Counted from the first letter of the stretch, positions 19,958-29,466 are shown. The stretch: 64,000 nucleotides of DNA from Methanobrevibacter wolinii SH (GCF_000621965.1 NZ_JHWX01000007.1:99373-163372); one strand, 5' to 3'. Program-made: numbers and translations. Notes: a model not told the origin generated them from the sequence alone.

Positions 19958-20854
19958 TTAATTTGAATTATTTTTTCGTGAGGATTTTTTAATTTTTTCA
20001 TGATAGAAATAATTTACCACTATTGGATCATCATTAAATGGTCTTTTTATAGAATCATCATTAATTAAATACAGTAAATCTTCTTTTCTACAGTACTGTT
20101 TTATTTGATTATCTAATTTTACCCAATATGATTTATCTTTTTTATTATATATTTGCTGATATAATTCTTCATATTGTGGATAATTCTGTTTAATATAATT
20201 TAGTATAACTTTTTTATAGTCTCCTCTTAAATTAAGGTTTTCTAACCATATAAGATTACAATATTTTCTGGTTTTTTCTATTATACTAGGTATATCAGTG
20301 ATTTCTGGAAATATAGGTGAAATAAAACATGTTGTTCTTACTCCTTCTTTATGGAATTTTTTCATTGCTTTTATTCTTCTAGATATACTTACTGCCTTAT
20401 CCATGTCCTGCTGAAAAGTATCATCTAAAGTATTTATTGACCATGATACTCTTGAATTTGGAAATGATTTGATTAAATCAAGATCTCTTAGTACAAGGTC
20501 GGATTTTGTTGCAATACTTATTTCAACATTTACTCCTTCTAGTTGTTCTAGTAATGATTTTGTTCTTTCATATTTTTCTTCTGCCTTTTGGTAGGGATCT
20601 GTTACTGATCCTATGAATATTGATTTTCCATCATATTTATTTGGGTTTCGTATTTTTGGCCAATATTTAATATCTAAAAATTCTCCCCATTTCTCGTCAT
20701 GTTTTGTGAATCTTTTCATAAATGTTGCATAACAGTACTTACATGCATGCAAACATCCTATATAAGGATTTATTGAATAGTCACCTACTGGTAAATTAGA
20801 TTTAGTAAAAATACTTTTTACTTCTTTTTTATTTATTTGTATTTCATTAGACAT
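19958..20854 (-). CDS. Radical SAM protein of the SPL/Rv2578c-like type
   Basis: This protein of about 298 residues has the radical SAM iron-sulfur motif as CLHACKYCYA, near residue 35, followed by a TIM-barrel-like sequence with FIGSVTDPYQKAE, a block common to archaeal and bacterial proteins annotated as SPL family radical SAM. The substrate is unknown. The start is set at the ATG at 20854, spaced from TTGATTAAA; an upstream TTG (20863) would add three residues. It converges with tldD. Confidence 0.8.
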   Translation of the reverse strand: MSNEIQINKKEVKSIFTKSNLPVGDYSINPYIGCLHACKYCYATFMKRFTKHDEKWGEFLDIKYWPKIRNPNKYDGKSIFIGSVTDPYQKAEEKYERTKSLLEQLEGVNVEISIATKSDLVLRDLDLIKSFPNSRVSWSINTLDDTFQQDMDKAVSISRRIKAMKKFHKEGVRTTCFISPIFPEITDIPSIIEKTRKYCNLIWLENLNLRGDYKKVILNYIKQNYPQYEELYQQIYNKKDKSYWVKLDNQIKQYCRKEDLLYLINDDSIKRPFNDDPIVVNYFYHEKIKKSSRKNNSN

Positions 20855-21076
20855 TTTAATCAAATTTTTATTTTTTTAATATATTTTACTAATTAAAGTT
20901 CATATAATTTATTTGTATCATTTACATATCTAAAAATTTCTAAAATGATTTTTTAAAACATCTGAAGGTAAATTTCTCCTAAGAATTTAAATCTAGAAAA
21001 TAAGTTTAATAATAAGATTTAGAAAGGATTAAAATTAATCCCTTTCTTGAAATATGTTTAAAATTATAATTTTTTT

Positions 21077-21183
21077 GGGTTTATTAAATTCCTATTTTTT
21101 ATAAAAATTTAAACAATGATTAATGCTTTAAAATCAATTTTAAAAAAATTTATTCAAAAGATTTTGATAATTTCAACAAAGCC
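21077..21183 (+). mobile_element. MITE-like interspersed element, copy A
   Basis: The copy starts GGGTTTATTAAATTCC and ends ATTTCAACAAAGCC. The ends are imperfect inverted repeats of one another, and the interior matches copy B (23763-23870) closely, including CCTATTTTTTATAAAAATTT. There is no ORF, so it would depend on another element for movement. Orientation here is arbitrary. Confidence 0.65.
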
Positions 21184-21268
21184 ATTTTTTTATTAAAATA
21201 AATAAGAACTAGAAAACATTGAAATATTAAACCTAATCTTAATAAAACATGAAATAATATTAATAATA

Positions 21269-21374
21269 GAGTCTGTTGAAATTTTAATTCTTTATAAATA
21301 ATTTAAATAGTATTAATACTTGAAAATTAAGTTTAAAGAACTTTATTCTAAAATTAGAAATATTTAAACAAAAT
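21269..21374 (+). mobile_element. MITE-like interspersed element, copy C
   Basis: It begins GAGTCTGTTGAAATTTTA, matches copies B and D through the middle (ATACTTGAAAATTAAGTTTA and ACTTTATTCTAAAA), and ends in a decayed right end ATATTTAAACAAAAT. The divergence suggests an older insertion than copy B. Confidence 0.6.
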
Positions 21375-21771
21375 ATTATTTCTACATAAAATTATATCCT
21401 AAAAAACAAGAAAAGCATAATAATTATTAATATTACAGTTAAGATTCAGAATTTTTGAAACATTGATTTCTTTAATTTCCATAGATTCAAATATTGTTTA
21501 TTAATATTTTATAATAATACAATTAAAAAATTAGTAATAAATAATTAAATTATAAAAAATATATTAAAAATCATAGGATTTTAAAAATATAAATAGTATA
21601 AACATTTAAAATTATTTTAAATAGTAATTAATTCTATGGAAAATTTAATTTAATTATAAAAATTAAATAAAATTATAATTCGTCTTAATATTTTTAAGTT
21701 CATTAATTAATAAAAGTTAAAAAACCTAAATAGGATTTTTATTAATTATTAAAAAAATTTTAGGTGATAAA

Positions 21772-22341
21772 ATGGTATTAACTAAAGAAGATGGCCAATA
21801 TCTTATAGATGTTGCTAGAGAAGCTATTGAACTATATTTAGATAACAGAATTAAAATTAGTGTACCAAAAGATTGTCCGAAATATTTATTTGAAAAATTA
21901 GGAGTCTTTGTAACATTAAACAAAAATAATAATTTAAGAGGATGTATTGGTTATCCAGAACCAGTTATGCCACTTATTGAAGCTACTATTAATTCTGCAA
22001 TATCTGCTGCCGTTTCTGATTATAGGTTCCCCATTGTAAGAACCAGTGAACTTCCAGATATTAGGATTGAACTTACTGTTTTAACAAAACCAGAACTTAT
22101 TGAAGTAGATAATCCTCATGATTATCCAAGTAAAATTACAATTGGAGAAGATGGCTTAATAATTGAAGAAGGTTATTCTAAAGGATTACTCCTTCCACAA
22201 GTTGCAACTGAAAATAATATGGATGAAGAAGAATTTCTATCTCATACTTGCTTAAAAGCAGGTCTTTCACCAAATGCATGGTTTAGTGAAGATGTAGAAA
22301 TATATAAATTCCAAGGACAAATATTTGATGAAATTATTTAA
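21772..22341 (+). CDS. AMMECR1 domain protein
   Basis: This 189-residue protein is the archaeal AMMECR1 family, with the invariant LRGCIGYPEP (about 62-71) and a second conserved AFSDYRF-like stretch (AVSDYRFPIV). The biochemical role is not established. A clear TAGGTGATAAAATG sets the start. The gene stands alone, with NOG1 downstream in the same direction. Confidence 0.93.
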   Translation: MVLTKEDGQYLIDVAREAIELYLDNRIKISVPKDCPKYLFEKLGVFVTLNKNNNLRGCIGYPEPVMPLIEATINSAISAAVSDYRFPIVRTSELPDIRIELTVLTKPELIEVDNPHDYPSKITIGEDGLIIEEGYSKGLLLPQVATENNMDEEEFLSHTCLKAGLSPNAWFSEDVEIYKFQGQIFDEII

Positions 22342-22342
22342 A

Positions 22343-22440
22343 ATATTTTATAGATTCAACTATAAAATAACTAAAATATTTTATAGACAAAAGCTACTAT
22401 AAAATACTAAATAAATAACTAAAATATTTTATAGACAAAT
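22343..22440. repeat. Three copies of an AAAATATTTTATAGA unit
   Basis: AAAATATTTTATAGA occurs at about 22343, 22373 and 22419, twice preceded by TAACT. It lies immediately downstream of the AMMECR1 stop and upstream of NOG1. The core AAAATATTTT is self-complementary. The role is unknown. Confidence 0.6.
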
Positions 22441-22524
22441 AATATAGAATACTTAAATTATTTTATAAATTATAAATTAAAAATTTATAAAAACTTATTT
22501 TACAATTTTTAATTAGTGATATAT

Positions 22525-23559
22525 ATGATGATACCAACAATACCAACAGTTGATGAAATCTTAGATAAAGGTTTCTCAAGAGGAAAAAAAGCAGCAGATA
22601 TGAAAAGATCTGAAAGAATGCCTAAACATATTAAAGGAAAAAGGGTTGAAGAAGTAAGAGTTACAACTGCTTGTCAAGTAATTAAAGATAAATTAAAAAT
22701 GATAATTGACCGTACCCCAGAAATTGAAGAGTTACCTGTTTTTTATCAGGATTATATTGATATTACAGTAGGTGTAGATGCACTTAAACAATCTTTAGGT
22801 GCAGTTAACTGGGCTTATGGAATTATTGCCCAATTAGAAGAACAATACAGACAAAAAATTAGAAGATCTGCACCAGATAGAGCAAGCAAATTAAGAAAAC
22901 AAGCATATGGTAGAATTTCATCAGTAATTAAGAAAATCTCTAAAGACCTTGATTTTTTAGATTATGCAAAATCTAGATTAAGAAATATGCCAACAATCAA
23001 TTTTGATGCAAAAACTGTTGTAATTGCAGGATTTCCAAATGTAGGTAAATCTACATTACTTAGACAATTAACTAGTGCAGAACCAGAAGTTGCAAACTAT
23101 CCATTTACAACTAAAGGTATTCAAATAGGCCATATTGAAAGACATTGGAATGATATTCAGATTATAGATACTCCAGGATTACTTGATAGACCTATAAGTG
23201 ATATGAATGATATTGAATTAAATGCTATTGTAGCACTTGAAGATTTAGCTGATACAATATTATTTATTTTTGATAGTTCAGAAACTTGTGGTTATTATCT
23301 TGAAAACCAATATAAATTATATACAGAAATTAAAAGAATTTTTGACATACCATTTATTCCACTATTTAATAAAATAGACATTACAGAATATGAAAACAAA
23401 GGTGAAAACTATGAATATATTAAAGGATTTATTGATAAAACAGAAGATCCATTAATAATATCTGCTTATGAAGGAGATGGTATAGATAAAATACTTGAAA
23501 AATTTGATAGTATTGAAAAAATACCTCGTGATGAAGAGGAAGATGATGATTACTATTAA
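22525..23559 (+). CDS. NOG1-type GTP-binding protein
   Basis: This protein of about 344 residues is the archaeal NOG1 GTPase, which acts in large ribosomal subunit assembly. It has the N-terminal helical domain, then the GTP-binding motifs GFPNVGKST (P-loop, from about 168), DTPG (about 212), and NKID (about 283), and an acidic tail. The start is the ATG at 22525: the GTG at 22516 sits inside the GTGAT ribosome site. Confidence 0.92.
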   Translation: MMIPTIPTVDEILDKGFSRGKKAADMKRSERMPKHIKGKRVEEVRVTTACQVIKDKLKMIIDRTPEIEELPVFYQDYIDITVGVDALKQSLGAVNWAYGIIAQLEEQYRQKIRRSAPDRASKLRKQAYGRISSVIKKISKDLDFLDYAKSRLRNMPTINFDAKTVVIAGFPNVGKSTLLRQLTSAEPEVANYPFTTKGIQIGHIERHWNDIQIIDTPGLLDRPISDMNDIELNAIVALEDLADTILFIFDSSETCGYYLENQYKLYTEIKRIFDIPFIPLFNKIDITEYENKGENYEYIKGFIDKTEDPLIISAYEGDGIDKILEKFDSIEKIPRDEEEDDDYY

Positions 23560-23762
23560 ATTTTAAAATTTAATTTTTTACTTATTTTAATAAAAAATAA
23601 GCCAAAAAATAATTCTATAAAAAAATAAGCCCAAATAAAATAAATATTCTATAAAAAAATAATTTTTACTTATTTTAATAAAAAATCTTAAAATATTATT
23701 TAAAAAACAACTATTTTTAAAAGATTAAAAAAATATACTTTGCAATTACTGATTTAAAAAAC

Positions 23763-23870
23763 GAGTTTGTTGAATTCCTATTTTTTATAAAAATTTAAAC
23801 AATAATTAATGCTTGAAAATCCATTTTAAGAAAATTTATTCAAAAAAATTTTGAGGATTTCAACAAAGCC
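23763..23870 (+). mobile_element. MITE-like interspersed element, copy B (best preserved)
   Basis: This 108-bp copy begins GAGTTTGTTGAATTCC and ends GGATTTCAACAAAGCC. The reverse complement of the right end, GGCTTTGTTGAAATCC, matches the left end at 13 or 14 of 16 positions, so they are terminal inverted repeats. It contains no ORF. It is flanked on both sides by the same 62-bp sequence. Confidence 0.75.
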
Positions 23871-24066
23871 TAAAAAACAACTATTTTTAAAAGATTAAAA
23901 AAATATACTTTACATTTACTGATTTAAAAAAACTATAAAATTAAAATACTTATTTTTATAAATTTATATAAAAAAATACTCATTTTAAAAACAATAATAA
24001 AAAATATAAAAATAAAATTGTAAAATATTAAAAAAAATAGTAAAGTATTAATAAAAAAAGAATAGA

Positions 24067-24116
24067 TTTATACATATTTAAGATATAGTTTATATTATAT
24101 TAAAGGAGGAATAATC
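24067..24116 (+). promoter_or_regulatory. Promoter and strong ribosome site of the small heat-shock gene
   Basis: A TATA-like TTTATACATATTTAA lies about 45 bp before the ATG, and AAAGGAGG, one of the strongest ribosome sites in the window, lies just before it. This fits a highly expressed protein. Confidence 0.5.
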
Positions 24117-24623
24117 ATGGACAGTTATGATTACTCAAGAAGTAAGGAAAGAGCACAGAAAGCAGCAGATGACATTGTAGATAGTGTAAAATCTGCAGGA
24201 AAAGAACTTGATAATATAATTAGAGACTACAGAGATACATCTATATCCAAAATAAAAGTAGATTTACTTGAAGATGAAGAAAACTACTATATAAAAGCAG
24301 ATATTCCTGGAGCTTCTAAAGATTCAGTAAATGTAACTATAGAAGAACAAAATGTTATTATTACTTGTGAATTCCAATCTTTTGAAGATGAACTTAAAGA
24401 AATTGCAGCAGATATAGCAAAAGAAGAAGATAAAAAAGAAGAAGACGAAGAAAAAGAACTTAAATACTTAATTCAAGGAAGAATCACAGGTAAAGCAAAA
24501 AGAATAATCCCATTATCTAAAAAAATAAAAACAAAAGAAAGTAAAGCAAAATACAAAAAAGGTACAGTTACTTTAACCATACCTAAAGTAAAACCTAAAG
24601 CATATAATGTTACAGTTGAATAA
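24117..24623 (+). CDS. Small heat-shock protein, Hsp20 family
   Basis: This 168-residue chaperone binds unfolded proteins. The alpha-crystallin domain runs from about 45 to the end, with YYIKADIPGASKDSVNV as its first strands and YKKGTVTLTIPKV as the conserved G-x-L-like C-terminal block. A charged Glu/Lys stretch (about 100-120) is inserted in the loop region. The strong AAAGGAGG site and ATG set the start. Confidence 0.93.
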   Translation: MDSYDYSRSKERAQKAADDIVDSVKSAGKELDNIIRDYRDTSISKIKVDLLEDEENYYIKADIPGASKDSVNVTIEEQNVIITCEFQSFEDELKEIAADIAKEEDKKEEDEEKELKYLIQGRITGKAKRIIPLSKKIKTKESKAKYKKGTVTLTIPKVKPKAYNVTVE

Positions 24624-24956
24624 ATATTCAACTATTTTTTTTAAATTTTTTAAACTATCTAAAACTTATTTTATTTAAAATTTAAACCCATTTTTAAAAT
24701 ATAAACAGAATATACTTTTAAATTAATAATTTCAAAACTATTTTTATATACTATTTTTTATAAAAATTATACAATTTATTTTAGTTTTTTTAAAAATAAG
24801 ATAAAAGCTTAGAAAATTAAAAAAAACTCTTAAAAAGACTAAACTAAAAAACCATAAATAAAAACTAAAAAAACTAAAAAACTATGAATAAAAAAAAACT
24901 AAAAAAAGACCAAATTAAGAAAAAAAATAAAAAAAGTAAAATTAGAAATTATAAAA
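24624..24956. other. Convergent intergenic region, A/T- and A/C-rich
   Basis: Only transcription ends appear to lie here: T-rich sequence after the heat-shock gene, and A-rich sequence with ACTAAAAAA repeats (24830-24910) before the end of the SIS gene. No ORF or RNA gene is seen. Confidence 0.6.
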
Positions 24957-25973
24957 TTAATCATATCTTACTTTTCCAATATGTCTAGTACTACCGGGAT
25001 CTTCTCCATTATAGTGAGCTAAATAATATATAAACCATTCAAGTGGTATAACAAATACAAATGGTGATAATAATTTATTAAAGTCATCACCAACATAGTC
25101 AGATAATTTATATAAAATCACTTTCATTTTAAGGTTTTCTGCAAAATTAATTGCTTTTTCTGTAATTTCATCAACCTCAAATCCAGAATATAAAAATACT
25201 ATTGGAACATCTTCTTCAGCCCTTTCAATAAGACCATGTCTAAACTCTGATGCATATACTGGACAAGCGTGTTTAATTGCACCTTCCATAAACATAGTCA
25301 TAGCTAATTTATATGAAAGACCAAAATTAGGTCCAGCACCTAAACAATAGAATAAATCTTCATCTTTATATTCTTTAGCTAATTTTTCACTATCATCAAT
25401 TGTTGATTTAAGAAGTTTATCATATAAGTCAGGAATAGCTATTAATTGATTAAGTAATTCATCTTTATCTTCATAATCAGAAGCTTTAAACAAGATTTGA
25501 TATAAACAAGCAAGTTGAGTAACATATGTTTTAGTACCTAAAATAGCTGTTTCACGATCTCCTCTTGTAATAATTGGATATTTAGATTCTTTAACCATTG
25601 AACTTTCAGGTTCATTAGTGATTGCTACTGTATCAATACCATATTCGTTAGCCCTTTTAAGAGCAGATAAAGTATCTCCTGTTTCACCAGATTGTGAAGT
25701 AAAAATAGCTATAGAATTTTCACCTTTTATTAATTTTTTATTGTAATAAAATTCAAATCCAGTAAAAACCCTAACAGTTAATGTTGAAACCATTTCCAAA
25801 GCATCTCTAACTGAATAACATGTAGAAATAGAACTTCCACAACCAATTAAATAAATATTATCACATTTTTCTACAAGTGATGAAACTTTATTCATCTGAT
25901 CCATTTCAGTTTCAAATGTTTTTCTCAATGCATCAGGTTGTTCCATTATTTCATCATACATTTTATATTCCAT
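24957..25973 (-). CDS. Double SIS-domain phosphosugar isomerase-like protein
   Basis: This protein of about 338 residues resembles the isomerase half of glucosamine-6-phosphate synthase and FrlB/AgaS-type phosphosugar proteins. The first SIS domain begins IYLIGCGSSISTCYSVRD, with FTSQSGETGDTLSAL as the sugar-phosphate loop; the second has FYCLGAGPNFGLSYKLA and ASEFRHGLIE. There is no glutaminase domain, so it does not make glucosamine-phosphate from glutamine. I prefer the ATG at 25973 (EYKMYDEIMEQP) over the one two codons earlier. Confidence 0.85.
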   Translation of the reverse strand: MEYKMYDEIMEQPDALRKTFETEMDQMNKVSSLVEKCDNIYLIGCGSSISTCYSVRDALEMVSTLTVRVFTGFEFYYNKKLIKGENSIAIFTSQSGETGDTLSALKRANEYGIDTVAITNEPESSMVKESKYPIITRGDRETAILGTKTYVTQLACLYQILFKASDYEDKDELLNQLIAIPDLYDKLLKSTIDDSEKLAKEYKDEDLFYCLGAGPNFGLSYKLAMTMFMEGAIKHACPVYASEFRHGLIERAEEDVPIVFLYSGFEVDEITEKAINFAENLKMKVILYKLSDYVGDDFNKLLSPFVFVIPLEWFIYYLAHYNGEDPGSTRHIGKVRYD

Positions 25974-26446
25974 AAGCATCCCTAAAATATGATTTATTTT
26001 TAAAAAATGAATTTTTATAAAAAAAATAAATAAGTTTTATTTTAATTTACTTTATTATATTATAAAATATTTTATAATTAATAATATAAATAATTTTTTT
26101 AAAGCTATTTAAATAATAGTTAAAAAGTATAAAATAAATAATTTTATCAAAGTTTATTTATAAACAAAATAAAAACACAAACAAAAAACTATTTACAAAA
26201 AACTAAAAACACAATAAAAAAAATATCTACAAACCAACCAAAAACACAATAAAAGATTAACTAAATAAAATTAAAAAAACTATTTACAAACAAACCCAAA
26301 AACCAAACAAAATAAAATAAAAAAAATTATTTACAAACAAACCCAAAAAACAATAAAATCTTAACTAAATAAAATTAAAAAAAATATATAAAAATTAATT
26401 AATAAAAATCAATAAATAATCAAATAAGAATTTAAAGGTTGATAAT
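25974..26446. other. Divergent intergenic region with A/C-rich repeats
   Basis: From about 26160 to 26390 the plus strand is A/C-rich with hardly any G, and near-repeats such as AACTAAATAAAATTAAAAAA (26258 and 26364) and TATTTACAAACAAACCCAAA (26281 and 26329) recur. The left half is plain A/T and probably holds the SIS promoter. No gene is seen. Confidence 0.6.
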
Positions 26447-27097
26447 ATGGACATTGATATTAGTTTAGTTGGAATGGAAAAAGGAAGTCAGTATGAAACT
26501 ATAATAACTAGTTTATGTGATGATGGTAGTAAAAATGCTGCTCCTTTTGGAACCATTGCATATAGTAAAGATGAATTAATGTTTCGTATTTTTAAAACAA
26601 GTCTTACTGCATCAAATATTTATAATAGACGTGAATTTGTTGTAAATATTACAAACAAACCACAAATATTCACATTATCAACAATAGGAAATTTAACAGA
26701 TGATTACTTTACAGAGGATAAAGAAGCAATCTTAAAAGATTGTGATGCATACTTAAAATGTGAAGTAGAAACACTTAAAGAAGCATGTAAAAAACATGAT
26801 CCAGTAGCATCTAATGGAAAATCTTATATTATTAAAGCAAAAGTTACAAAGATTGTTAAAAACAAAGCATGTCCACAAATAGTAAATCGTGGATTATACA
26901 TGCTTATAGAATCACTTGTTAACTATACACGTATTGATATAGTTGATGATGAATTAAAAAAATATTATCTAGATAGATTCTCAGAAGATCAAAGAGTTAT
27001 AAAAAAGGTAGGTACAAAAGATGATAAAGAATCTATTGAGATACTTAAAAAAGTACTAGAAAATAAAGGATATAAAATAAAGAACTTTGAACCTTAG
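26447..27097 (+). CDS. DUF447 family flavin-reductase-like protein
   Basis: This 216-residue protein belongs to DUF447, a split-barrel family related to FMN-binding flavin reductases and common in methanogens. Recognisable blocks are the N-terminal YETIITSLCDDGSKNAAPFG and FRIFKTSLTASNIYNRREFV, and the C-terminal helical part. The function is not established. The site AAAGGTTGATAATATG sets the start. Confidence 0.88.
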   Translation: MDIDISLVGMEKGSQYETIITSLCDDGSKNAAPFGTIAYSKDELMFRIFKTSLTASNIYNRREFVVNITNKPQIFTLSTIGNLTDDYFTEDKEAILKDCDAYLKCEVETLKEACKKHDPVASNGKSYIIKAKVTKIVKNKACPQIVNRGLYMLIESLVNYTRIDIVDDELKKYYLDRFSEDQRVIKKVGTKDDKESIEILKKVLENKGYKIKNFEP

Positions 27098-27106
27098 TTT
27101 ATTTAA

Positions 27107-27289
27107 AACTTTAAAACTCTAAAAAACGCAAATCCTGAGGATTATGAACCTAAATAAAATATCTTCTTTGAATACACAGGAAAACAAAGTAAATATATAA
27201 AAGCTAAACATTTTACAAGTATTGATAAATATAAAGGTAAAGATTATGATGATGCTGAAAGAATAAGAGATAGGAGGATGAGAAAATGA
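27107..27289 (+). pseudogene. Decayed gene fragment coupled to the next ORF
   Basis: Reading on from 27107 the frame gives NPEDYEPK, one stop (27155), then NIFFEYTGKQSKY and a charged tail ending DAERIRDRRMRK. The final TGA overlaps the ATG of the next gene as ATGA. There is no start codon in the open part. The protein-like composition and overlap suggest the remains of an upstream operon partner of the 92-residue gene. The family is not recognised. Confidence 0.5.
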
Positions 27290-27564
27290 AAGAAAAAAAG
27301 TACCCTATGACTTATGAAGAATATGAAAAAAGAGTTATTGAAATATTTCTCAAAACTGGAGATTACGCTACTCGTGAAGAAAAGTTAGAATTTATATATG
27401 ACGATTTATTAAAAAGGGATCCAGACTTTATTAGAAACTTATATAGAAGTGATTGTTTTAAGTATGATCATCCTAAAAAATGTAAAATAGTTGATCCAGA
27501 ATATCTTTTTTCTGATGAAAGATTATTAATCCAGCCAGCTCGATTATTAGAAATGCTTTGTTGA
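27286..27564 (+). CDS. Conserved-looking small protein, 92 residues
   Basis: I do not recognise this protein. It is acidic/basic mixed and helical in character (TYEEYEKRVIEIFLKTGDYA, EKLEFIYDDLLKRDPDFIRN), with cysteines in the second half (SDCFKYDHPKKCKIV) and at the C terminus, and no membrane segment. A good GGAGGATG site supports translation. The upstream decayed frame overlaps its start, so it may be the surviving half of a two-gene unit such as a toxin-antitoxin or immunity pair; that is inference. Confidence 0.6.
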   Translation: MKEKKYPMTYEEYEKRVIEIFLKTGDYATREEKLEFIYDDLLKRDPDFIRNLYRSDCFKYDHPKKCKIVDPEYLFSDERLLIQPARLLEMLC

Positions 27565-27921
27565 AGGAGATATTTTTAAATTAACTATTTTTTATATTGT
27601 ATTTTTGTAATTAATTGTTAATTACAATTTATTTTTAATATTAATTTTTTAGTTTATCTTAATTTATTTAAAACATTGAACCTCTAAAAAATCTCAATTA
27701 AAAACCTAATCCAAAAACCAAATAAATAAACCTCAAAACACTAATAAACCCCATTAAAAACCTAATTCATTTTAAAAATTTAAGCTCCTAAAAGAATTTA
27801 TTCTAAATTCAATTAATTAGAAAAAATAATTTAATAAATAAATATATTAAATTTAAAAAAGAAAGAGATAAATATTATTCAAAAATTAAGAATAATATTT
27901 AATAAAAAATAGGGGGAAAAT
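27565..27921. other. Intergenic region without a gene
   Basis: The first 100 bases are T-rich on the plus strand, as expected after a plus-strand gene. From about 27660 to 27770 there is a G-poor A/C-rich run with repeated AAACCTAAT. No ORF or RNA gene is seen. Confidence 0.6.
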
Positions 27922-28638
27922 ATGAATAAGAAACTTTTAACGACTATTATAATTATCATAATTATTGCTGCTGTATCTGGAGTAACTGCTTTTGTCTATT
28001 TTTCAAATCCAAATGTTCAATATAATAATATTAAGATGAGTGAAAGTTGTAGTATGGATATTCCAGTATCTAATAAATTAACAAATACAACAATTGGAGA
28101 TAATATCTCTGTAATAAATGATACTCAACATGATCTTATTATAATGTATTATAATAGTAATTCTGATAATTTATCTTCTGATTTAAGTGATGGTGTAAAA
28201 CTTGCATCAACAAGAGATTCATATAAAATAGGTGCAGAACAACAAACACTTAACAACCAATCAGTATGGTATAATAAGGACACTAAGTATTATATGGCAT
28301 TCCTTGGAAATGATACTACACATGATAATATTTTAATTGTTACTAAAAATAAAGATATTTTAACTCATATAATGACAAGTATACATTATTTCCAAGTAAA
28401 TACTACAGTTAGTACTGATTCAGTAAGTACCACTACCAGTAGTCCTAAAACTAATCATAAAAATAAGACAAATAAAACAAAAGAAGCTAATACTACTGTA
28501 AACTTCTATGAATTTAATTATTACGATGATTCTAGCTATAATTATGATAGTGGCTCTAGTGGAGCTAGTAGTAGTGGTAGTAGTGGTAGTAGTAGTAGTG
28601 GTAGTGAAGAATATAGTTATGATGACTATGCTGCATAG
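27922..28638 (+). CDS. Membrane-anchored extracellular protein with Ser/Gly/Tyr tail
   Basis: This 238-residue protein has an N-terminal helix (about 7-29) with most of the chain outside. The middle (35-165) resembles small secreted lipoprotein-like domains of methanogens, with a SCSMDIP start. After an Asn/Thr/Lys linker comes a Ser/Gly/Asp/Tyr-rich tail (about 205-238). The function is unknown. A run of G before the ATG (AGGGGGAAAAT) acts as the ribosome site. A hairpin terminator follows. Confidence 0.65.
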   Translation: MNKKLLTTIIIIIIIAAVSGVTAFVYFSNPNVQYNNIKMSESCSMDIPVSNKLTNTTIGDNISVINDTQHDLIIMYYNSNSDNLSSDLSDGVKLASTRDSYKIGAEQQTLNNQSVWYNKDTKYYMAFLGNDTTHDNILIVTKNKDILTHIMTSIHYFQVNTTVSTDSVSTTTSSPKTNHKNKTNKTKEANTTVNFYEFNYYDDSSYNYDSGSSGASSSGSSGSSSSGSEEYSYDDYAA

Positions 28639-28688
28639 AGAATAATTAATTTCTCAATAATGTTTAAATTCGTATACTATACATAAAG

Positions 28689-28716
28689 TAAGAGTATTTA
28701 CTACTCTTATTTTTTT
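28689..28716 (+). terminator. Intrinsic-type terminator after the secreted protein gene
   Basis: TAAGAGTA, five bases, and TACTCTTA form a perfect eight-base-pair stem, followed directly by seven T. It lies 50 bp past the stop codon of the plus-strand gene. Confidence 0.75.
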
Positions 28717-28830
28717 CTAATTTTTTAATATATTAACTTATTTTAAATCTAAACTTTTTATTAAGCTATATTTTTAAATGATTTCAAAGTATATTCTTTT
28801 TAAAAATAAATCAATAATTTATAAAAAGGA

Positions 28831-29226
28831 TTAATCTTTTAAAAATACATCACATTTAATTGATTTATAATTTTCAAAAGGCTCTGATAAACTAGTAATT
28901 ACACCATATAACTCTTTTCCACCATCCATTAAATTAGCTAATACCAAATTTTTATTTTTTGGAACATAACCTACTTTTTTATTATTATATTTTATTAAAA
29001 TAGCATATGAATCATATCTATTACATTTTTCTCTAGAAAGTTTTAGAATATCACCTATTTTCATATCAGATAAAATCTCATCAATATCTTCAATATAATA
29101 TAATCCAGCAACATGAATATTAATTAAATAAATATCTTCATCAAAAGATTTAACTTTTCCACCTTTATGAATATAACCTATAAATTCCCCAATATCTGAA
29201 CCAGTATATTTTTCAATATTTGACAT
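28831..29226 (-). CDS. HIRAN domain protein
   Basis: This 131-residue protein is nearly all HIRAN domain, a fold that binds 3' ends of single-stranded DNA in repair proteins such as HLTF. The conserved blocks are INIHVAGLYYIEDIDEIL, LKLSREKCNRYDSYAILI and KKVGYVPKNKNLVLANLMD. The start is the ATG at 29226, with GGTTGAT before it. The J-domain-like gene lies upstream in the same direction, 240 bp away. Confidence 0.8.
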   Translation of the reverse strand: MSNIEKYTGSDIGEFIGYIHKGGKVKSFDEDIYLINIHVAGLYYIEDIDEILSDMKIGDILKLSREKCNRYDSYAILIKYNNKKVGYVPKNKNLVLANLMDGGKELYGVITSLSEPFENYKSIKCDVFLKD

Positions 29227-29466
29227 TTTAATCAACCATACTATATCTATTAAAAACTTTTAAAATAATATACTCACTAAGATTTCAAACTCAATAGATA
29301 TTTATTTTTAAAATAATATCTAAAATTACCTAATAAATAATAAAATAAACCTAATCAGAACATCTAAAATTACCCAATAACTAATAAAAACCTAATAAGA
29401 ATACCTAAAATCACTAATTAACTAATAAAATAAACCTAATCAAAATATCCAAGATTACCCATTAAC

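Larger units (their letters stand above)
20855..21771. other. Intergenic region carrying two copies of the interspersed element
   Basis: About 900 bp of A/T sequence lies between the radical SAM gene and AMMECR1. Two copies of the 108-bp element (21077-21183 and 21269-21374) are 85 bp apart in the same orientation. Nothing else is recognisable. Confidence 0.7.
23560..24116. other. Intergenic region with duplicated 62-bp segment around an element copy
   Basis: Between NOG1 and the small heat-shock gene, a segment starting TAAAAAACAACTATTTTTAA is present at 23701-23762 and again at 23871-23933 with a few changes. Copy B of the interspersed element sits exactly between them. No gene is seen. 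Confidence 0.7.
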
